From: DATAXP01 sp036272935
GTDB taxonomy: Bacteria > Planctomycetota > Planctomycetia > Pirellulales > PNKZ01
NCBI GenBank assembly: GCA_036272935.1
Contig: DATAXP010000037.1
Coordinates: forward strand, 1-63,674
Direction of reading: 5' to 3'
Length of the DNA stretch: 63,674 nt
The notes under the pieces were generated by a model. It was not told the DNA's origin. It did no database searches and saw only the letters and a list, made by a program, of their open reading frames with translations. Of the stretch, positions 8,683 through 18,911 are shown one piece after another. A program made the translations under genes and the position numbers. Position 1 is the stretch's first letter. Each line of letters begins with the position of its first letter.

Positions 8683-9300
8683 TCACGCGCCGCGCAGCAG
8701 TCGACGTGTGATCTCGGCAACATGGCGTCCTTGGAAGCGCGCAATGCCCAATTCGTTCTCGCTGGGCTGCCGCGTTCCGTCGGCGCCGGCCAACGTCGAA
8801 GCACCGTAGGGAGTGCCGCCGGTGATCTCGTTCATGTTGGTCATGCCGGTCGCTGAGTACGGTACGCCGACGACAATCATTCCCAGGTGGAACAATGTGG
8901 AATGGAAGCTGGTGATGGTAGTTTCCTGGCCGCCGTGCTGAGTGCCGGTACTCGTGAAAACGCTGCCGACCTTGCCGATCAGCGCTCCTTTCATCCACAG
9001 CCCGCCGGTCTGATCGAGAAAGTTGCGCATCTGGGCGCACATGTTTCCGAAGCGGGTCGGCGTGCCGAAGATGATTGCGTCGGCGTCGGCCAGGTGCTCG
9101 GGCTTCGCTAGCGGGATGTTGGCGAATGCCGCACGGGCTGCCTTGGCGCCGCTGCGCTCAAGCGCCGCATCTGGAACCAGCTCGGCGACTTGCAGCAATT
9201 CGACCTGCGAGTCGGCAATTTCACGCGCTCCTTCGGTTACCGCCTCGGCCATGCGGTAAATGTGTCCGTACATGCTGTAGAAAACGACCTGGATCTTCAT
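8683..9300 (-). CDS. wrbA: NAD(P)H:quinone oxidoreductase, WrbA-type flavodoxin
   Basis: A 205-residue flavodoxin-fold protein of normal WrbA length. It has the FMN phosphate loop at 8-14 (YSMYGHI), the isoalloxazine-binding GTPTRFGNMCAQMRNFLDQT segment at 79-98, and the WrbA signature STGTQHGGQETT at 117-128. It performs two-electron quinone reduction, which limits semiquinone radicals. It is the upstream partner of the methyltransferase gene. Confidence 0.93.
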   Translation of the reverse strand: MKIQVVFYSMYGHIYRMAEAVTEGAREIADSQVELLQVAELVPDAALERSGAKAARAAFANIPLAKPEHLADADAIIFGTPTRFGNMCAQMRNFLDQTGGLWMKGALIGKVGSVFTSTGTQHGGQETTITSFHSTLFHLGMIVVGVPYSATGMTNMNEITGGTPYGASTLAGADGTRQPSENELGIARFQGRHVAEITRRLLRGA

Positions 9301-9689
9301 GAGCGTGCCTGCGTGGGAAGCCGGATGTCAGGGTTTCCAGCAGTCTACTGGGCCGGTGCCAATGCCGCCAAGCCGCCGAGCGTGGCGGTCGTTGGTCCGA
9401 TGCCGAACCAGAACCAAATCGAAAACGAACTGATTTCTAACATCCGCATCACTTTCCCGTAATCATCGGCTGCTATCGTTTGCCTCGCGGCGAAGTGTAT
9501 CGGGTCGCGACGCTCTTGCGAACCTGCATAGCCCGCGTGTTCGGCAAACGTTCGAGGGATCGTGGGTGAGGAAGTGAAAGCAAAAACAAAATTGCTTTCT
9601 AGCGCCAGCAACATTCAGCAGTAACGATCGGCTGCTATCTTCCGCCTCCAGTTTGGAAACATCGTTCGTCCAGCAAGAAGGCTGACAAC
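9301..9689. promoter_or_regulatory. Upstream region of the giant surface protein, with two ~28-bp direct repeats
   Basis: No gene is supported in this 389-bp stretch. Two copies of a sequence sharing the core ATCGGCTGCTATC occur at 9459-9486 and 9621-9648; they match at 23 of 28 positions and lie 162 bp apart. The downstream copy contains TGCTATCTT, which could serve as an extended -10 element about 50 bases before the ATG at 9690. AGAAGG just upstream of that ATG is a reasonable ribosome site. Confidence 0.4.
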
Positions 9690-12600
9690 ATGATGCGAGA
9701 AGCCATCGCACGTCAACTGCGATTGATTGAAGCGAACTCTCTGATGTTCCGCGGTTGCTTCCTGGCAATCGCTGCGTCACTCGTAGCATCGGTGTCGGTG
9801 GCACAGGCGCAATCGACATACACGATCAGCGGCAGCACTACTTCATGGTTGACCGGCTCCTGGAAGCAGGCTAGCGGTCCCGGCAATACCTGGAGTTATC
9901 CCGGAACGATCTCGGGATCGAATAGTGGCAACAATGATTTTGCCATTCTCAACGGCCTGACCGGAAGCAGTTTCGGCATCGCGTTCACGACGACAAACAA
10001 CTCCTTCTCGTTGGGAACGCTCAGCCTCAGCAACAACCAGACGAGCGCACTGACGATTGGCAATTCGAGCAGCACGGCCAATGGCACCCTCTACCTCAAC
10101 GGCAACACCGTCAATGGTTATGCCAACACCATCATTTCGGATTTCGGCACGAAGCGTACCACGATCAGCGGCTCGCTATCATCCGAGACGTTCACCATCG
10201 CCCTGGTGAACACAAACAATGCGATCCAGCTTGCGGCATCGAACGGCAACAAAAGCGGCACGTCGACAGATTCGCTGGCAATCTCGGCGAACATTACGGA
10301 GACGGCAGCGGGTCACGGGCTGACGATCATCGGCAACGGCACTTCTACCGCCGCTACTGATAACCAGCTATTTCTTTCGGGCACCAACAACTTTAGTGGT
10401 GGAATCACGCTTGGCGACGCGAATGCCGGGACGACTTACAGCGGCGCCGAACTCGATATTACGGGTGCAAATGCTCTGCCGACGACCGGCACGATCACGG
10501 TGAACACCAACAGCGCACTAGTGATCTCGACCTCCGGCACTTTTGGCGGCGGCAGCCAGAATCTGTCGTTGTTCGGCGGTGGGGCGGGTGCCATCACGCA
10601 AAACTCCGCCTTCGACTTTGAGCAGGCGGCTACTTGGTCGGGTAACATCACCCTCAACGGGGCGGCAAAGATTTCGGTTACCGGTGGCTCGAACAACGCC
10701 ACGCTGGCTGGCCTCATTACCGGTTCGGGGACGGGCCCACAATTGCAGAAGACCGCTGGCGGCACATTGCACATCACCGGTCCCAACAACTCCAATTGGG
10801 GCACGGATGTGACGAATGGCGTGATTTCCGTCGAGTCGACCGGCGCTCTGGGCACCGGCAGCCTGACGGTCGATACCAGCGGACATAACGCCGCGATTGC
10901 CTTCAACAATGCAACGCAATCGATTGGCTCGCTGTTGTTCGTTGCCGGTGGCTCTGGCAACATTACCCTGAATGGGACGATTCTACAGGTAAGCCAAACG
11001 ACCGATTCGACCTTCGGTAATGGGAGCGTCTCGATCACCGGTACCGGTGGCCTTGCGTTGCTGGCTTCAAGCACGAACACACTTACGCTTGGCGGCGCGA
11101 ACGCCTACACCGGCGGCACAACGATCGGCGGTGGAACACTGGCACTTGGCGCGAGCGGCGCCTTGGCAAGCGCGGGTGCGGTCACCATCAGTGGTGGTAC
11201 GCTGAGTGTCGCCGCCGTCAGCCAAACCGTCGGCAGCTTCACACAGACCAGCGGCACGCTCACCGGCTCGACCGGCGGCATCACGCTCGGCTCGGGCAAT
11301 TACAGCCTGAGCGGTGGTTACTCGGGAATCACCTTGTCCGGCTCCGCAGGAGCGACGCTCGGTAGCTCCGGCAGCACACTCACGCTTGCCTCCGGCAACG
11401 CTTACTCGGGTGCGACCACCATCAACGGTGGCACGATTGTCCTGACCAACAGTGCCGGTTCGGCCTTCGGCAGTAACGCATCGGCGGTGACGGTCATTAG
11501 CGGTAGCACGCTGGCCAGCGGTACGAACGCCAGCATCTCGCAGGCGCTCTCGGTCAACAGCGGCGGCAGCGTGCTGGTTGGTAACAGCGTGGCGGGCGGG
11601 ACGTTCACCATCAACGGCGGCTTAACGATCAGCGGCGGTTCGACGTTCAGCTACACCCTCGGGTCCGGCAACTCCACGGGGCTCATCAAAGACGCTGGGT
11701 CGCTGTCGATCGCCAATGGTGCCACGCTCAACGTCGGCGGCAGCTTCGGCTCCGGCGGGACCTACAACCTGATCAACTTCGACTCCGACACCGGCAACAC
11801 CTCGTTCTCGTCAATCACGGGTGTCCCGGCCGGCTACGCGTACAGCGAGACCTTCTCGGGCAACACGCTCGAATTGCTCGTCACGCTGAACACGGTTACT
11901 TGGTCAGCAACCACTAGCAGCTTAGCCGATGGTCCCGGCATGTGGACCAATGGCAGCGGCACCAACTTCTATACCGGCAGTTCGAACCAGGTCTGGGACA
12001 ACACGGCCGGCACCAACGTTGTCTTTGGCGCCGGCGGGACCGGTGGCGTGGTGAGCCTGGGAAGCAACATCACCGTGGGCCTGGTGACTTTTGCTCCGGT
12101 CGGCTCGACTCCCTACACGATCAACGGCAACGGCTTCAACCTGACCATCTCCGCGGGCGTCGTGGCGAACGAATCGGCCACGATCGCCGCGCCGGTCACC
12201 ATCTCAACGTCCGAGTCGTGGTCCGCTGCTTCCGGCAAGTTGCTCACCGTCTCGGGGAACATTGGTGAAGCGGGCGGGGCACAAGCCCTGACCTTCAGCG
12301 GTCCCGGGACGGTGCTTCTGTCGGGCAACAACAACTACTCCGGCGGGTCGTACCTCGGCGGCGGCACGGTACAGATCAATTCCGCCACCAGCCTCGGCAA
12401 CAGCAGTGGCACCGCCACGATCAGCGCCGGTACGCTCGAACTCGTCTCGTCGGTCACCTCCAGCCGCAACTTCGCCTTGAGCAATGCCGCGAGCACGATC
12501 TACGTCGATAGCGGCAGTACGTACACAATCGCCGGAACGATCCGCGACGGCGCGACTCCCGGCACGCTTAACGTCACCGGCCCTGGCACGCTCGCGCTCG

Positions 12601-15600
12601 CCAACGCGGCGAACAGCTATTCCGGCGGCACGGTGGTCAGCGGCGGCGGCGCGTTGCTGATCAGCGCCGATGGCAATCTGGGCGCCAGCACAGCCGGGCT
12701 TACAATCAATGGTGCGACGCTCGACGTGACCGGCAGCGGCTTTTCGAGCGGCCGAAACGTGACGATCGGCTCCGGCGGCGCGACGTTCGACATCGCCAGC
12801 GGCGGCACGCTGACGCTCACCTCGGGCCTAACGGTCGGCAGCAGCACGCTGACCAAAGTCGATACCGGGACCCTCGACGTCACGGGAACAACGAATCTCT
12901 CCAATTTCGCCGGCACGGTGAACGTAAGCGGGGGAACGCTGACGGCCAATGTCGCCAGCGGCAACGTGAATGCCGCGCTCAACGTCGCCTCGGGCGCCAC
13001 GATGGTGCTCAACGGAGGTACGGTGAATTTCGGCGACGGCACCGCTTCGGTGAACGACACGATCACCGGCACGCTGATCCTTGCCGGTACCCGATTCAAT
13101 CTCAATGGCTCGGGAAGCGTCATCGGCGGCCCCGGCACGATCGAGGTGCTCAACAACAACACCGTCATCAGCAATGCGTCTGGAACTCAAGGTGGCACGA
13201 TCGCCACGCAGATCGTTTTGAACCCGAATAATACTGCAAGCTTCACTGCCTACATCGGTCCGACGAAGCCGTCGGGGCAGTTGAACCTGACCATCTCCGG
13301 CGCGATTTCCGGCAACGCGAATGTCGATTTTGCCAACGGCTCGGGCGGGGGCGGCAACGCGTTCATGCTGCTCTCGGCGCAGAGCAGTTGGACCGGCAAC
13401 ACGCTCATCGACACCGGTGGAACCGTTCAACTGGGAATCAACAACGCCTTGCCGACCGGCAGTGCAGTGTCGTTCAACAACTTCTCGGGCGGCAACGCCT
13501 CGGTGCTCGACCTCAACGGCTACAACCAGCAGGTGGCGTCGCTGGCCACCGGCGCCGGTGGCGGCGGCACGACGATCACCAACAACATGGGAAGCACCAT
13601 TTCGACGCTTACCATCAGCGGCAGCTCGGGTTCGACCACCTACAGCGGCGTGATCACCGACGGCAACGGGCAGATTGCTCTGTACAAGTCGGGCGCCAGC
13701 ACGCAGGCGCTCACCGGCGCCAACGGCTACTCCGGCGGCACCGTGATTGCTGGGGGCGTGCTGGTGGCCGGCGGCAGCTCGCCGCTCGGCTACGGTGATG
13801 TGACCGTCAGTAGTGCGACCTTGGCCACGCTTCCCGGCGCGTACATGAACGGCAACGTCACCGTCGCCAGCGGTGCGACCATCGCCCCAGGCTACGGCAG
13901 CGCGGGCCAATTGACGATCGGTGGCGATCTGGCGGCTTACTCCGGAACAACGTTCAGCTACGCGTTGGGAGGCACCAGCACCAGCAGCGAGATCAGCGTC
14001 AACAACTTGACTCTCTCCAGTGGTGTCGCCTTGAACCTCAGCAACATCGGCGCCGGCACGTACCAGTTGATCTCGTTCGCCGGCGACGAATCGGGATCGT
14101 TCTCGTCGATTTACGGCGTCTCGGGCGCCTACACGTACGCCGAAAGTATCGTCGGCAACAACCTCGATATCACGCTGACCGCTTTACCGGTCACTTGGTC
14201 GGCGACCACCACCGGCTTGGCAGATGGTTCCGGCACCTGGGCCGACAAGACCGCCAGCGGCAGCGCGAACTTCTACGTGGGTGGCACGAACGTGCAGTGG
14301 GATAACACGCAGCCGGGTGTCGTCACCGTCGGCGCGAGCTCGACGGGTAGCGGCGGCGTGATCGCCCTGGGGAGCAACATCACGGCCAGCGCGATTGTCT
14401 TCGCCCCGGTCGCTTCGCCGTACACGATCACCGGCGGCACCGGGTCATACTCGCTGTTTCTCACGAGCGGCACGGGTCTGACCGCGAGCAACTCGGCTGC
14501 GGTTGCGGCCAACCTGATGGTCACGAACAATCAGTCGTGGACCGCCGCATCGGGCCAGACTCTCACCGTCAGCGGCAGCATCGGCGAAGTGACTGCCGGC
14601 AAGTCGTTGACGTTCAACGGACCCGGCACGTTGGTGTTGAGCGGCTCGAACACGTACTCGGGCGGCACCGCGATCGCCGGCGGCACCCTAGCCGCGGCCA
14701 GCGACGCAAGCCTCGGTAACGGCGGCACTGTGACGCTCAGCGGAGGCACTTTGGGCACTGCGGCGAGCTTCTCGTCCAACCGCACCATCTACATCAGTGC
14801 CGCGTCCGGGCTGATCGATACCACCGGCGGCGACTTGAGCTTGTCGGGGACGATCAGCGGCAATAGCGGCAGCATTCTCGAAAAGACCGGCTCCGGCAAC
14901 TTGTTCCTCACCGGTGCCAGCCCCTACATCGGCAACTCGGTTTCCAGCGGACTCGCGGTCGATGCCGGACACTTGGTACTCGCTGCTCCCGACGGGACGA
15001 ACCTCACGTTCAGCGCCGAAACCATCACCGTTAACGCCGGCGCCCATCTCGACATCGGTACGGCGTTGAACATCAACAGCAAGGGGAATACCGCGATTAA
15101 CGGATCGGGTGATCTGGAATTCCTAGTCTCGGGGGCGAGTATTTCGGAACACAGCTCGGGAACGTTGACCATCAACACCGGGATTGTGCTGAATCCCAAC
15201 GAGGTGGCCACTTCCAGCGCCTTCTTCGCCTCGATCGGTTCTACGACCAACGTCGTTGTCAACTCGGCCATCAGCGGCGACGGCAGCGTCTACTTTGCCG
15301 AGACGACTTCCGGCGGTTCAGGCACGATCGACCTGAATGCTCAGAGCACCTATACCGGCAACACGATCATCAGCAACGCGAAGAGCGGTTCGGTGGTGCT
15401 GGGAATCAGCGACGCCCTACCAACCGGCACGAACCTGATCTTTGGCTACGCCGGCGGCCCAGGTGGCTCGTTCAATCTGAACGGGTTCAACCAGACCGTC
15501 GCCTCGCTGGCGACCGATCCGGTCACGGGAACTAACGTCGGCGGCGTCGTCAACACGTCGACCGTCGCGAGCATCTTTACGGTCAACAGTGCCATCGACA

Positions 15601-16637
15601 GCACCTACGCCGGAGGGATCGGCACCACGTCGCTCAATAACAACCTGGCGCTCGTGAAGGACGGCGCGAGCACCCTCACGCTATCGGGCACTAGCCTCTA
15701 CAGCGGCGCTACGACGATCAATGCCGGCATCTTGGCCGTCAGCGGCACGCTGTCCAGCACCAGCGGCGTGATTGTCAACACCGGCGGCACGCTCGGCGGC
15801 AGCGGCACCGTCAGCTCGAGCGTGACGCTTGCCGGCGGCAATTTGGGCATGAGCGGCGGCACGGTCGGCGCGGTGAGCGTAACGGCTGATTCGAGTTGGA
15901 GCGGCTCGGCCACGGCTGCGTCGCTGAGCATCGGCAGCGGCAACACATTGAACCTGACCGGCACGGCGACAGTCGCTTCGACGCTCGACGTGGCCGGCAG
16001 TACGCTGGTCGCCAACGGCGCGGTCCACGCCACGGTGCAAGTCGACAGCACCGGCACGCTGAAGGGCAACGGCACGGTCGATGCGATCCTGGTCGACGGT
16101 GGCCAGGTCAATCCCGGCAATAGCCCGGGCACCATCACCAGCGCGACCACCACTTGGTCGAGCGGAACGTATGTTTGGGAAATCAACGCTTTGTCGTCGG
16201 CTCAGTCGGGGGGCGCCGCCAATGGCACGGCCGGCAACGACCCCGGCTGGGACCTGTGGAACACCGGAAACCTGACGGTCAACAGCGGCTTCCAGATCGA
16301 CGTCGATTCGTTGACCACCAGCGGAAACGTGGCCGGATCGTTGGGCAACTGGAATCCGAACGCCTCTTACCAGTGGTTGATCGCCACCAGCAGCAACGAC
16401 GCGTTCACGCCCGCGACCGTGGCGGCGTTGAACAGCAATCTGTCATGGGCCCAGTTCCACGGTTACAATACGCTGGACGGCTCGTTTAGTCTCGTGAGCA
16501 GCGGCGATTTCGGAAGCCTGTATCTCGACTACACAGCGGTTCCGGAACCCGGCACGTTGGCGCTTGGCACGTTGGCGGCTGGAGGCTTGGGGTGGCGCAT
16601 ACGGCGACGGAAGTCGGCCGCGCGCGACGACTCGTAA
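9690..16637 (+). CDS. Giant PEP-CTERM protein with autotransporter-associated beta-strand repeats
   Basis: A 2315-residue, Gly/Ser/Thr/Asn-rich secreted protein. The N-terminus has a signal peptide ending in VAQAQS (cleavage near residue 40). The body is built of beta-strand repeats of the form G.GTL.LSG.N.YSGGT..., typical of the autotransporter-associated (PATR) family, which predict a long beta-helix. Two large modules are duplicated: residues from about 736 and from about 1501 both start VTWSATT and run through matching LADG, LGSNIT, SW.AASG.LTVSG.IGE and PGT..LSG blocks, 765 residues apart. The C-terminus is a PEP-CTERM signal: VPEPGT at 2284-2289, a hydrophobic Gly/Leu/Ala stretch, then RIRRRK. 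No beta-barrel translocator domain is present, so this is not a classical autotransporter. It is probably a cell-surface or matrix protein. The TPR gene 18 bp downstream is probably co-transcribed. Confidence 0.9.
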   Translation: MMREAIARQLRLIEANSLMFRGCFLAIAASLVASVSVAQAQSTYTISGSTTSWLTGSWKQASGPGNTWSYPGTISGSNSGNNDFAILNGLTGSSFGIAFTTTNNSFSLGTLSLSNNQTSALTIGNSSSTANGTLYLNGNTVNGYANTIISDFGTKRTTISGSLSSETFTIALVNTNNAIQLAASNGNKSGTSTDSLAISANITETAAGHGLTIIGNGTSTAATDNQLFLSGTNNFSGGITLGDANAGTTYSGAELDITGANALPTTGTITVNTNSALVISTSGTFGGGSQNLSLFGGGAGAITQNSAFDFEQAATWSGNITLNGAAKISVTGGSNNATLAGLITGSGTGPQLQKTAGGTLHITGPNNSNWGTDVTNGVISVESTGALGTGSLTVDTSGHNAAIAFNNATQSIGSLLFVAGGSGNITLNGTILQVSQTTDSTFGNGSVSITGTGGLALLASSTNTLTLGGANAYTGGTTIGGGTLALGASGALASAGAVTISGGTLSVAAVSQTVGSFTQTSGTLTGSTGGITLGSGNYSLSGGYSGITLSGSAGATLGSSGSTLTLASGNAYSGATTINGGTIVLTNSAGSAFGSNASAVTVISGSTLASGTNASISQALSVNSGGSVLVGNSVAGGTFTINGGLTISGGSTFSYTLGSGNSTGLIKDAGSLSIANGATLNVGGSFGSGGTYNLINFDSDTGNTSFSSITGVPAGYAYSETFSGNTLELLVTLNTVTWSATTSSLADGPGMWTNGSGTNFYTGSSNQVWDNTAGTNVVFGAGGTGGVVSLGSNITVGLVTFAPVGSTPYTINGNGFNLTISAGVVANESATIAAPVTISTSESWSAASGKLLTVSGNIGEAGGAQALTFSGPGTVLLSGNNNYSGGSYLGGGTVQINSATSLGNSSGTATISAGTLELVSSVTSSRNFALSNAASTIYVDSGSTYTIAGTIRDGATPGTLNVTGPGTLALANAANSYSGGTVVSGGGALLISADGNLGASTAGLTINGATLDVTGSGFSSGRNVTIGSGGATFDIASGGTLTLTSGLTVGSSTLTKVDTGTLDVTGTTNLSNFAGTVNVSGGTLTANVASGNVNAALNVASGATMVLNGGTVNFGDGTASVNDTITGTLILAGTRFNLNGSGSVIGGPGTIEVLNNNTVISNASGTQGGTIATQIVLNPNNTASFTAYIGPTKPSGQLNLTISGAISGNANVDFANGSGGGGNAFMLLSAQSSWTGNTLIDTGGTVQLGINNALPTGSAVSFNNFSGGNASVLDLNGYNQQVASLATGAGGGGTTITNNMGSTISTLTISGSSGSTTYSGVITDGNGQIALYKSGASTQALTGANGYSGGTVIAGGVLVAGGSSPLGYGDVTVSSATLATLPGAYMNGNVTVASGATIAPGYGSAGQLTIGGDLAAYSGTTFSYALGGTSTSSEISVNNLTLSSGVALNLSNIGAGTYQLISFAGDESGSFSSIYGVSGAYTYAESIVGNNLDITLTALPVTWSATTTGLADGSGTWADKTASGSANFYVGGTNVQWDNTQPGVVTVGASSTGSGGVIALGSNITASAIVFAPVASPYTITGGTGSYSLFLTSGTGLTASNSAAVAANLMVTNNQSWTAASGQTLTVSGSIGEVTAGKSLTFNGPGTLVLSGSNTYSGGTAIAGGTLAAASDASLGNGGTVTLSGGTLGTAASFSSNRTIYISAASGLIDTTGGDLSLSGTISGNSGSILEKTGSGNLFLTGASPYIGNSVSSGLAVDAGHLVLAAPDGTNLTFSAETITVNAGAHLDIGTALNINSKGNTAINGSGDLEFLVSGASISEHSSGTLTINTGIVLNPNEVATSSAFFASIGSTTNVVVNSAISGDGSVYFAETTSGGSGTIDLNAQSTYTGNTIISNAKSGSVVLGISDALPTGTNLIFGYAGGPGGSFNLNGFNQTVASLATDPVTGTNVGGVVNTSTVASIFTVNSAIDSTYAGGIGTTSLNNNLALVKDGASTLTLSGTSLYSGATTINAGILAVSGTLSSTSGVIVNTGGTLGGSGTVSSSVTLAGGNLGMSGGTVGAVSVTADSSWSGSATAASLSIGSGNTLNLTGTATVASTLDVAGSTLVANGAVHATVQVDSTGTLKGNGTVDAILVDGGQVNPGNSPGTITSATTTWSSGTYVWEINALSSAQSGGAANGTAGNDPGWDLWNTGNLTVNSGFQIDVDSLTTSGNVAGSLGNWNPNASYQWLIATSSNDAFTPATVAALNSNLSWAQFHGYNTLDGSFSLVSSGDFGSLYLDYTAVPEPGTLALGTLAAGGLGWRIRRRKSAARDDS

Positions 16638-16655
16638 GCGGGTGAGGCAGCCAGC

Positions 16656-18284
16656 ATGTTTCGAATGCTCGATGAAGCGATCTTTCGTGCGCGGCGCACG
16701 ATCGATCGGCGGCTCGGCAAGCTCAGCTACCGTTGGTGGCGATTTAGCCAACGGCTGCATTTGCTGCGGGTGTCGCTACGATCGGCATTGCGTCGCATCA
16801 CGCCGCAGTGGCTGGTCGGCGAGATCAGCTACCACCTTGGGACGTTGCTGTTTGGCCACCGCAGAAAGTATCTGCTGCTCGGCGCGGTGGCGTTCGGATT
16901 ATTCCTGCTGATGATGGTTGCCAGTGCGATCGGGGTGCTGCAACTGCGGCACTCGCTGATTGATCGCTACACGCGACAGGCCCTCACGGCACGCGATTCC
17001 GGCCAATATGCCGAAGCGGTCAACTATGGGCGATGGCTGGCGTGGCTTGAGCCGACGAACCAGTCCCACCAGTTGCTGCTGGCCGAGGGTTACGATCGCT
17101 TGGGCCAGCGCGAAGAGGCCGCCGGCCTTTGGGCCCGCTTGGCGCCGGACGACCACATCGAGTATCCACCGGCCCACGTGGTGCGCGTCCGCTTCGACCT
17201 GGCTGCCGACAACGTGCTGCCGGGGCGACTCGAGCGCATCGAACATGAGCTCGACCTGTTGGCCGACGAAGGGCTCGATGCCGACGAACTCGATGAGCTG
17301 CGACTGCGCCTGTATCTGCGTACCGGCCGATTCGCAGATGCTCAGCGGATCCTGGATGAGCATCCGAAGCTGCCGCCCGCCGCGCGGCTCGAAGCAGCCC
17401 GCACATTCGCCTCACTCGATTTGAAAAAGGCGGCCCATCGCCAGGCAGGCATCGCGATCAAGCAGTTTGCCCGGCTGATTGCGGCGGCCGAGCAGATCGA
17501 TACGCGCGTCCAGTGGGCCGAAGCGACGGCGCTGGTCGGCGATGTCGCGCAGGCAGAGCAGATTCTGCGCACGGGCCTGGTGCTGCATCCCAAGGGGCCG
17601 TTCGCCGTCGAGCTGGCCCGGCTGTATTTGCAGTTGGCCATGAATGCACGGCAAGACGAGCCCCAACGCAACGCCCTGCTGGTTGCCGGGATTCGCTTGC
17701 TCGGCGGCGAGCAGACGCTGACGGGCGACGGTTGGTACGCGTTGTACCAACTCCACTTGGCTCGCGGTAACGCGAACCTGGCCTTCGATTGTCTTTCGAA
17801 GGTGGTCGCCAGCGACCGCTCGAAGCTGCTCGAGCTTGCCCGGTTCCAAGCGCTTCGTGGCGGGCCGGAGAATGCTCGGCAACTGGCGCTCAAATTCAAG
17901 GACGATTGCTTCGCAGCTCTCGACAAGCGCCCGTTCGATCGATCGCTGCGGCTGCTGACGGCCGAGGCGCTGGTGCTGCTGCGCGATTATCCGACGGCGG
18001 CCAAGGTGCTCGACGAGCCGTATCGGCAGATTCACGAACCGGCCTACTCCGCGGCGCTGGGACGTGTTTACCTGGCGTGGTGGGATGTCGAGGCCGGCAA
18101 GCAACAGCGCACCCACGACGCGGACATCGAGCTGCTGGAAAAAGCTTCGAATTACTTTCCATGCAGCGTTGAGTTGGCCCGTCGTTGCAGCGCCGCGCGC
18201 AAGAGCTTGTCGGGTTCCGACGCGCAGGCCCTGGCACGCCTCGACCAGATTGAACGCCGCTGGCACGAAGCGCGCATCGAGTAG
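16656..18284 (+). CDS. Membrane-anchored TPR-like protein
   Basis: The product has 542 residues: a basic cytoplasmic N-terminus (1-70, very Arg-rich), one membrane helix at about 72-96, then a long alpha-helical region with TPR-like patterns such as ALTARDSGQYAEAVNYGRWL and TGRFADAQRILDEHPKLP. The helical part probably faces the periplasm. TPR repeats mediate protein-protein contacts and no enzymatic motif is visible. The gene starts 18 bp after the giant PEP-CTERM gene, so assisting export, assembly or anchoring of that protein is a reasonable inference but is not shown by sequence. Confidence 0.75.
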   Translation: MFRMLDEAIFRARRTIDRRLGKLSYRWWRFSQRLHLLRVSLRSALRRITPQWLVGEISYHLGTLLFGHRRKYLLLGAVAFGLFLLMMVASAIGVLQLRHSLIDRYTRQALTARDSGQYAEAVNYGRWLAWLEPTNQSHQLLLAEGYDRLGQREEAAGLWARLAPDDHIEYPPAHVVRVRFDLAADNVLPGRLERIEHELDLLADEGLDADELDELRLRLYLRTGRFADAQRILDEHPKLPPAARLEAARTFASLDLKKAAHRQAGIAIKQFARLIAAAEQIDTRVQWAEATALVGDVAQAEQILRTGLVLHPKGPFAVELARLYLQLAMNARQDEPQRNALLVAGIRLLGGEQTLTGDGWYALYQLHLARGNANLAFDCLSKVVASDRSKLLELARFQALRGGPENARQLALKFKDDCFAALDKRPFDRSLRLLTAEALVLLRDYPTAAKVLDEPYRQIHEPAYSAALGRVYLAWWDVEAGKQQRTHDADIELLEKASNYFPCSVELARRCSAARKSLSGSDAQALARLDQIERRWHEARIE

Positions 18285-18404
18285 GTGGTGTCCCCACCCT
18301 CAGCAGCAACGCCAAATGCCTTTGTTCATTTGGAGTCGATAAGCTCGAACGAGTCGAAGAACTGCTGCGCGTCGTACCCCGTTTTTAATATCTACTTCGT
18401 GCTG

Positions 18405-18911
18405 TTATTCCTCCGATTGGCGGTCGCACTTAAGTGTTGTTGCGCCTTGGACGGCGAGATGGAAAGCCCGCACCGTTCCAGACGCGGCACCTGGTCCAGT
18501 CGGCTTCAGCGGCGGCCAGATCGCGTCGTGGTACTGGCCGAGCTTAGCGCCGTACGGCACGATGGTCAGGATGCAAAAGAAAGTGCCCAGGATGATCTCA
18601 TTCCGCCGGCCAATCTCGCAAGGAAGTTCACCGTCCGCGGGCGGGGTCATCCCTAGAAACCAGCCGAGGTAGTGGTCCACGAAACTGCCCTCGTAGCCGC
18701 GACTGCCCGCGGCTTTCCGCAACCGATTCTCAAGCGGCGTTAGCGGACAGGTCCACCCCAAGATGAATGCTGCACTGACCCACGCAGCGAGAGGAATATG
18801 GATCAGCGCGATCCAGGAGTACTTCCAGGCCAAGAAAGCACCAAACAGGAAAAAGACGCAGACAATGCAGTGGATGATCACGACGACATCGGCGAGCCGA
18901 CGATAGAGCAT
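18405..18911 (-). CDS. DUF2784-family membrane protein
   Basis: About 168 residues, with two or three membrane segments near the N-terminus (VVVIIHCIVCVFFLFGAFLA and the following Trp-rich helix) and one near residue 115-135. The CPLTPLEN motif after helix 2 and the FVDHYL segment match my memory of DUF2784. The function of the family is unknown. I chose ATG 18911 (MLYRRLAD), preceded by GAGGATCGG; a longer reading frame starts at 18983. It is convergent with the TPR gene. The last 30 residues or so are poorly hydrophobic and may be lineage-specific. Confidence 0.8.
   Translation of the reverse strand: MLYRRLADVVVIIHCIVCVFFLFGAFLAWKYSWIALIHIPLAAWVSAAFILGWTCPLTPLENRLRKAAGSRGYEGSFVDHYLGWFLGMTPPADGELPCEIGRRNEIILGTFFCILTIVPYGAKLGQYHDAIWPPLKPTGPGAASGTVRAFHLAVQGATTLKCDRQSEE

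Noticed and set aside
9345..9614. 89-residue minus-strand frame before the giant protein
   Set aside because: No conserved features, and it overlaps the direct repeats that more probably belong to the upstream control region.
12828..13910. 360-residue minus-strand frame opposite the giant surface protein
   Set aside because: The repeat-rich plus-strand gene has few codons that create minus-strand stops, so long antisense frames arise by chance. The translation is low-complexity and without recognisable domains.
9690..16637. Classical type V autotransporter
   Set aside because: The repeats fit, but the C-terminus is a PEP-CTERM anchor and there is no beta-barrel translocator domain.
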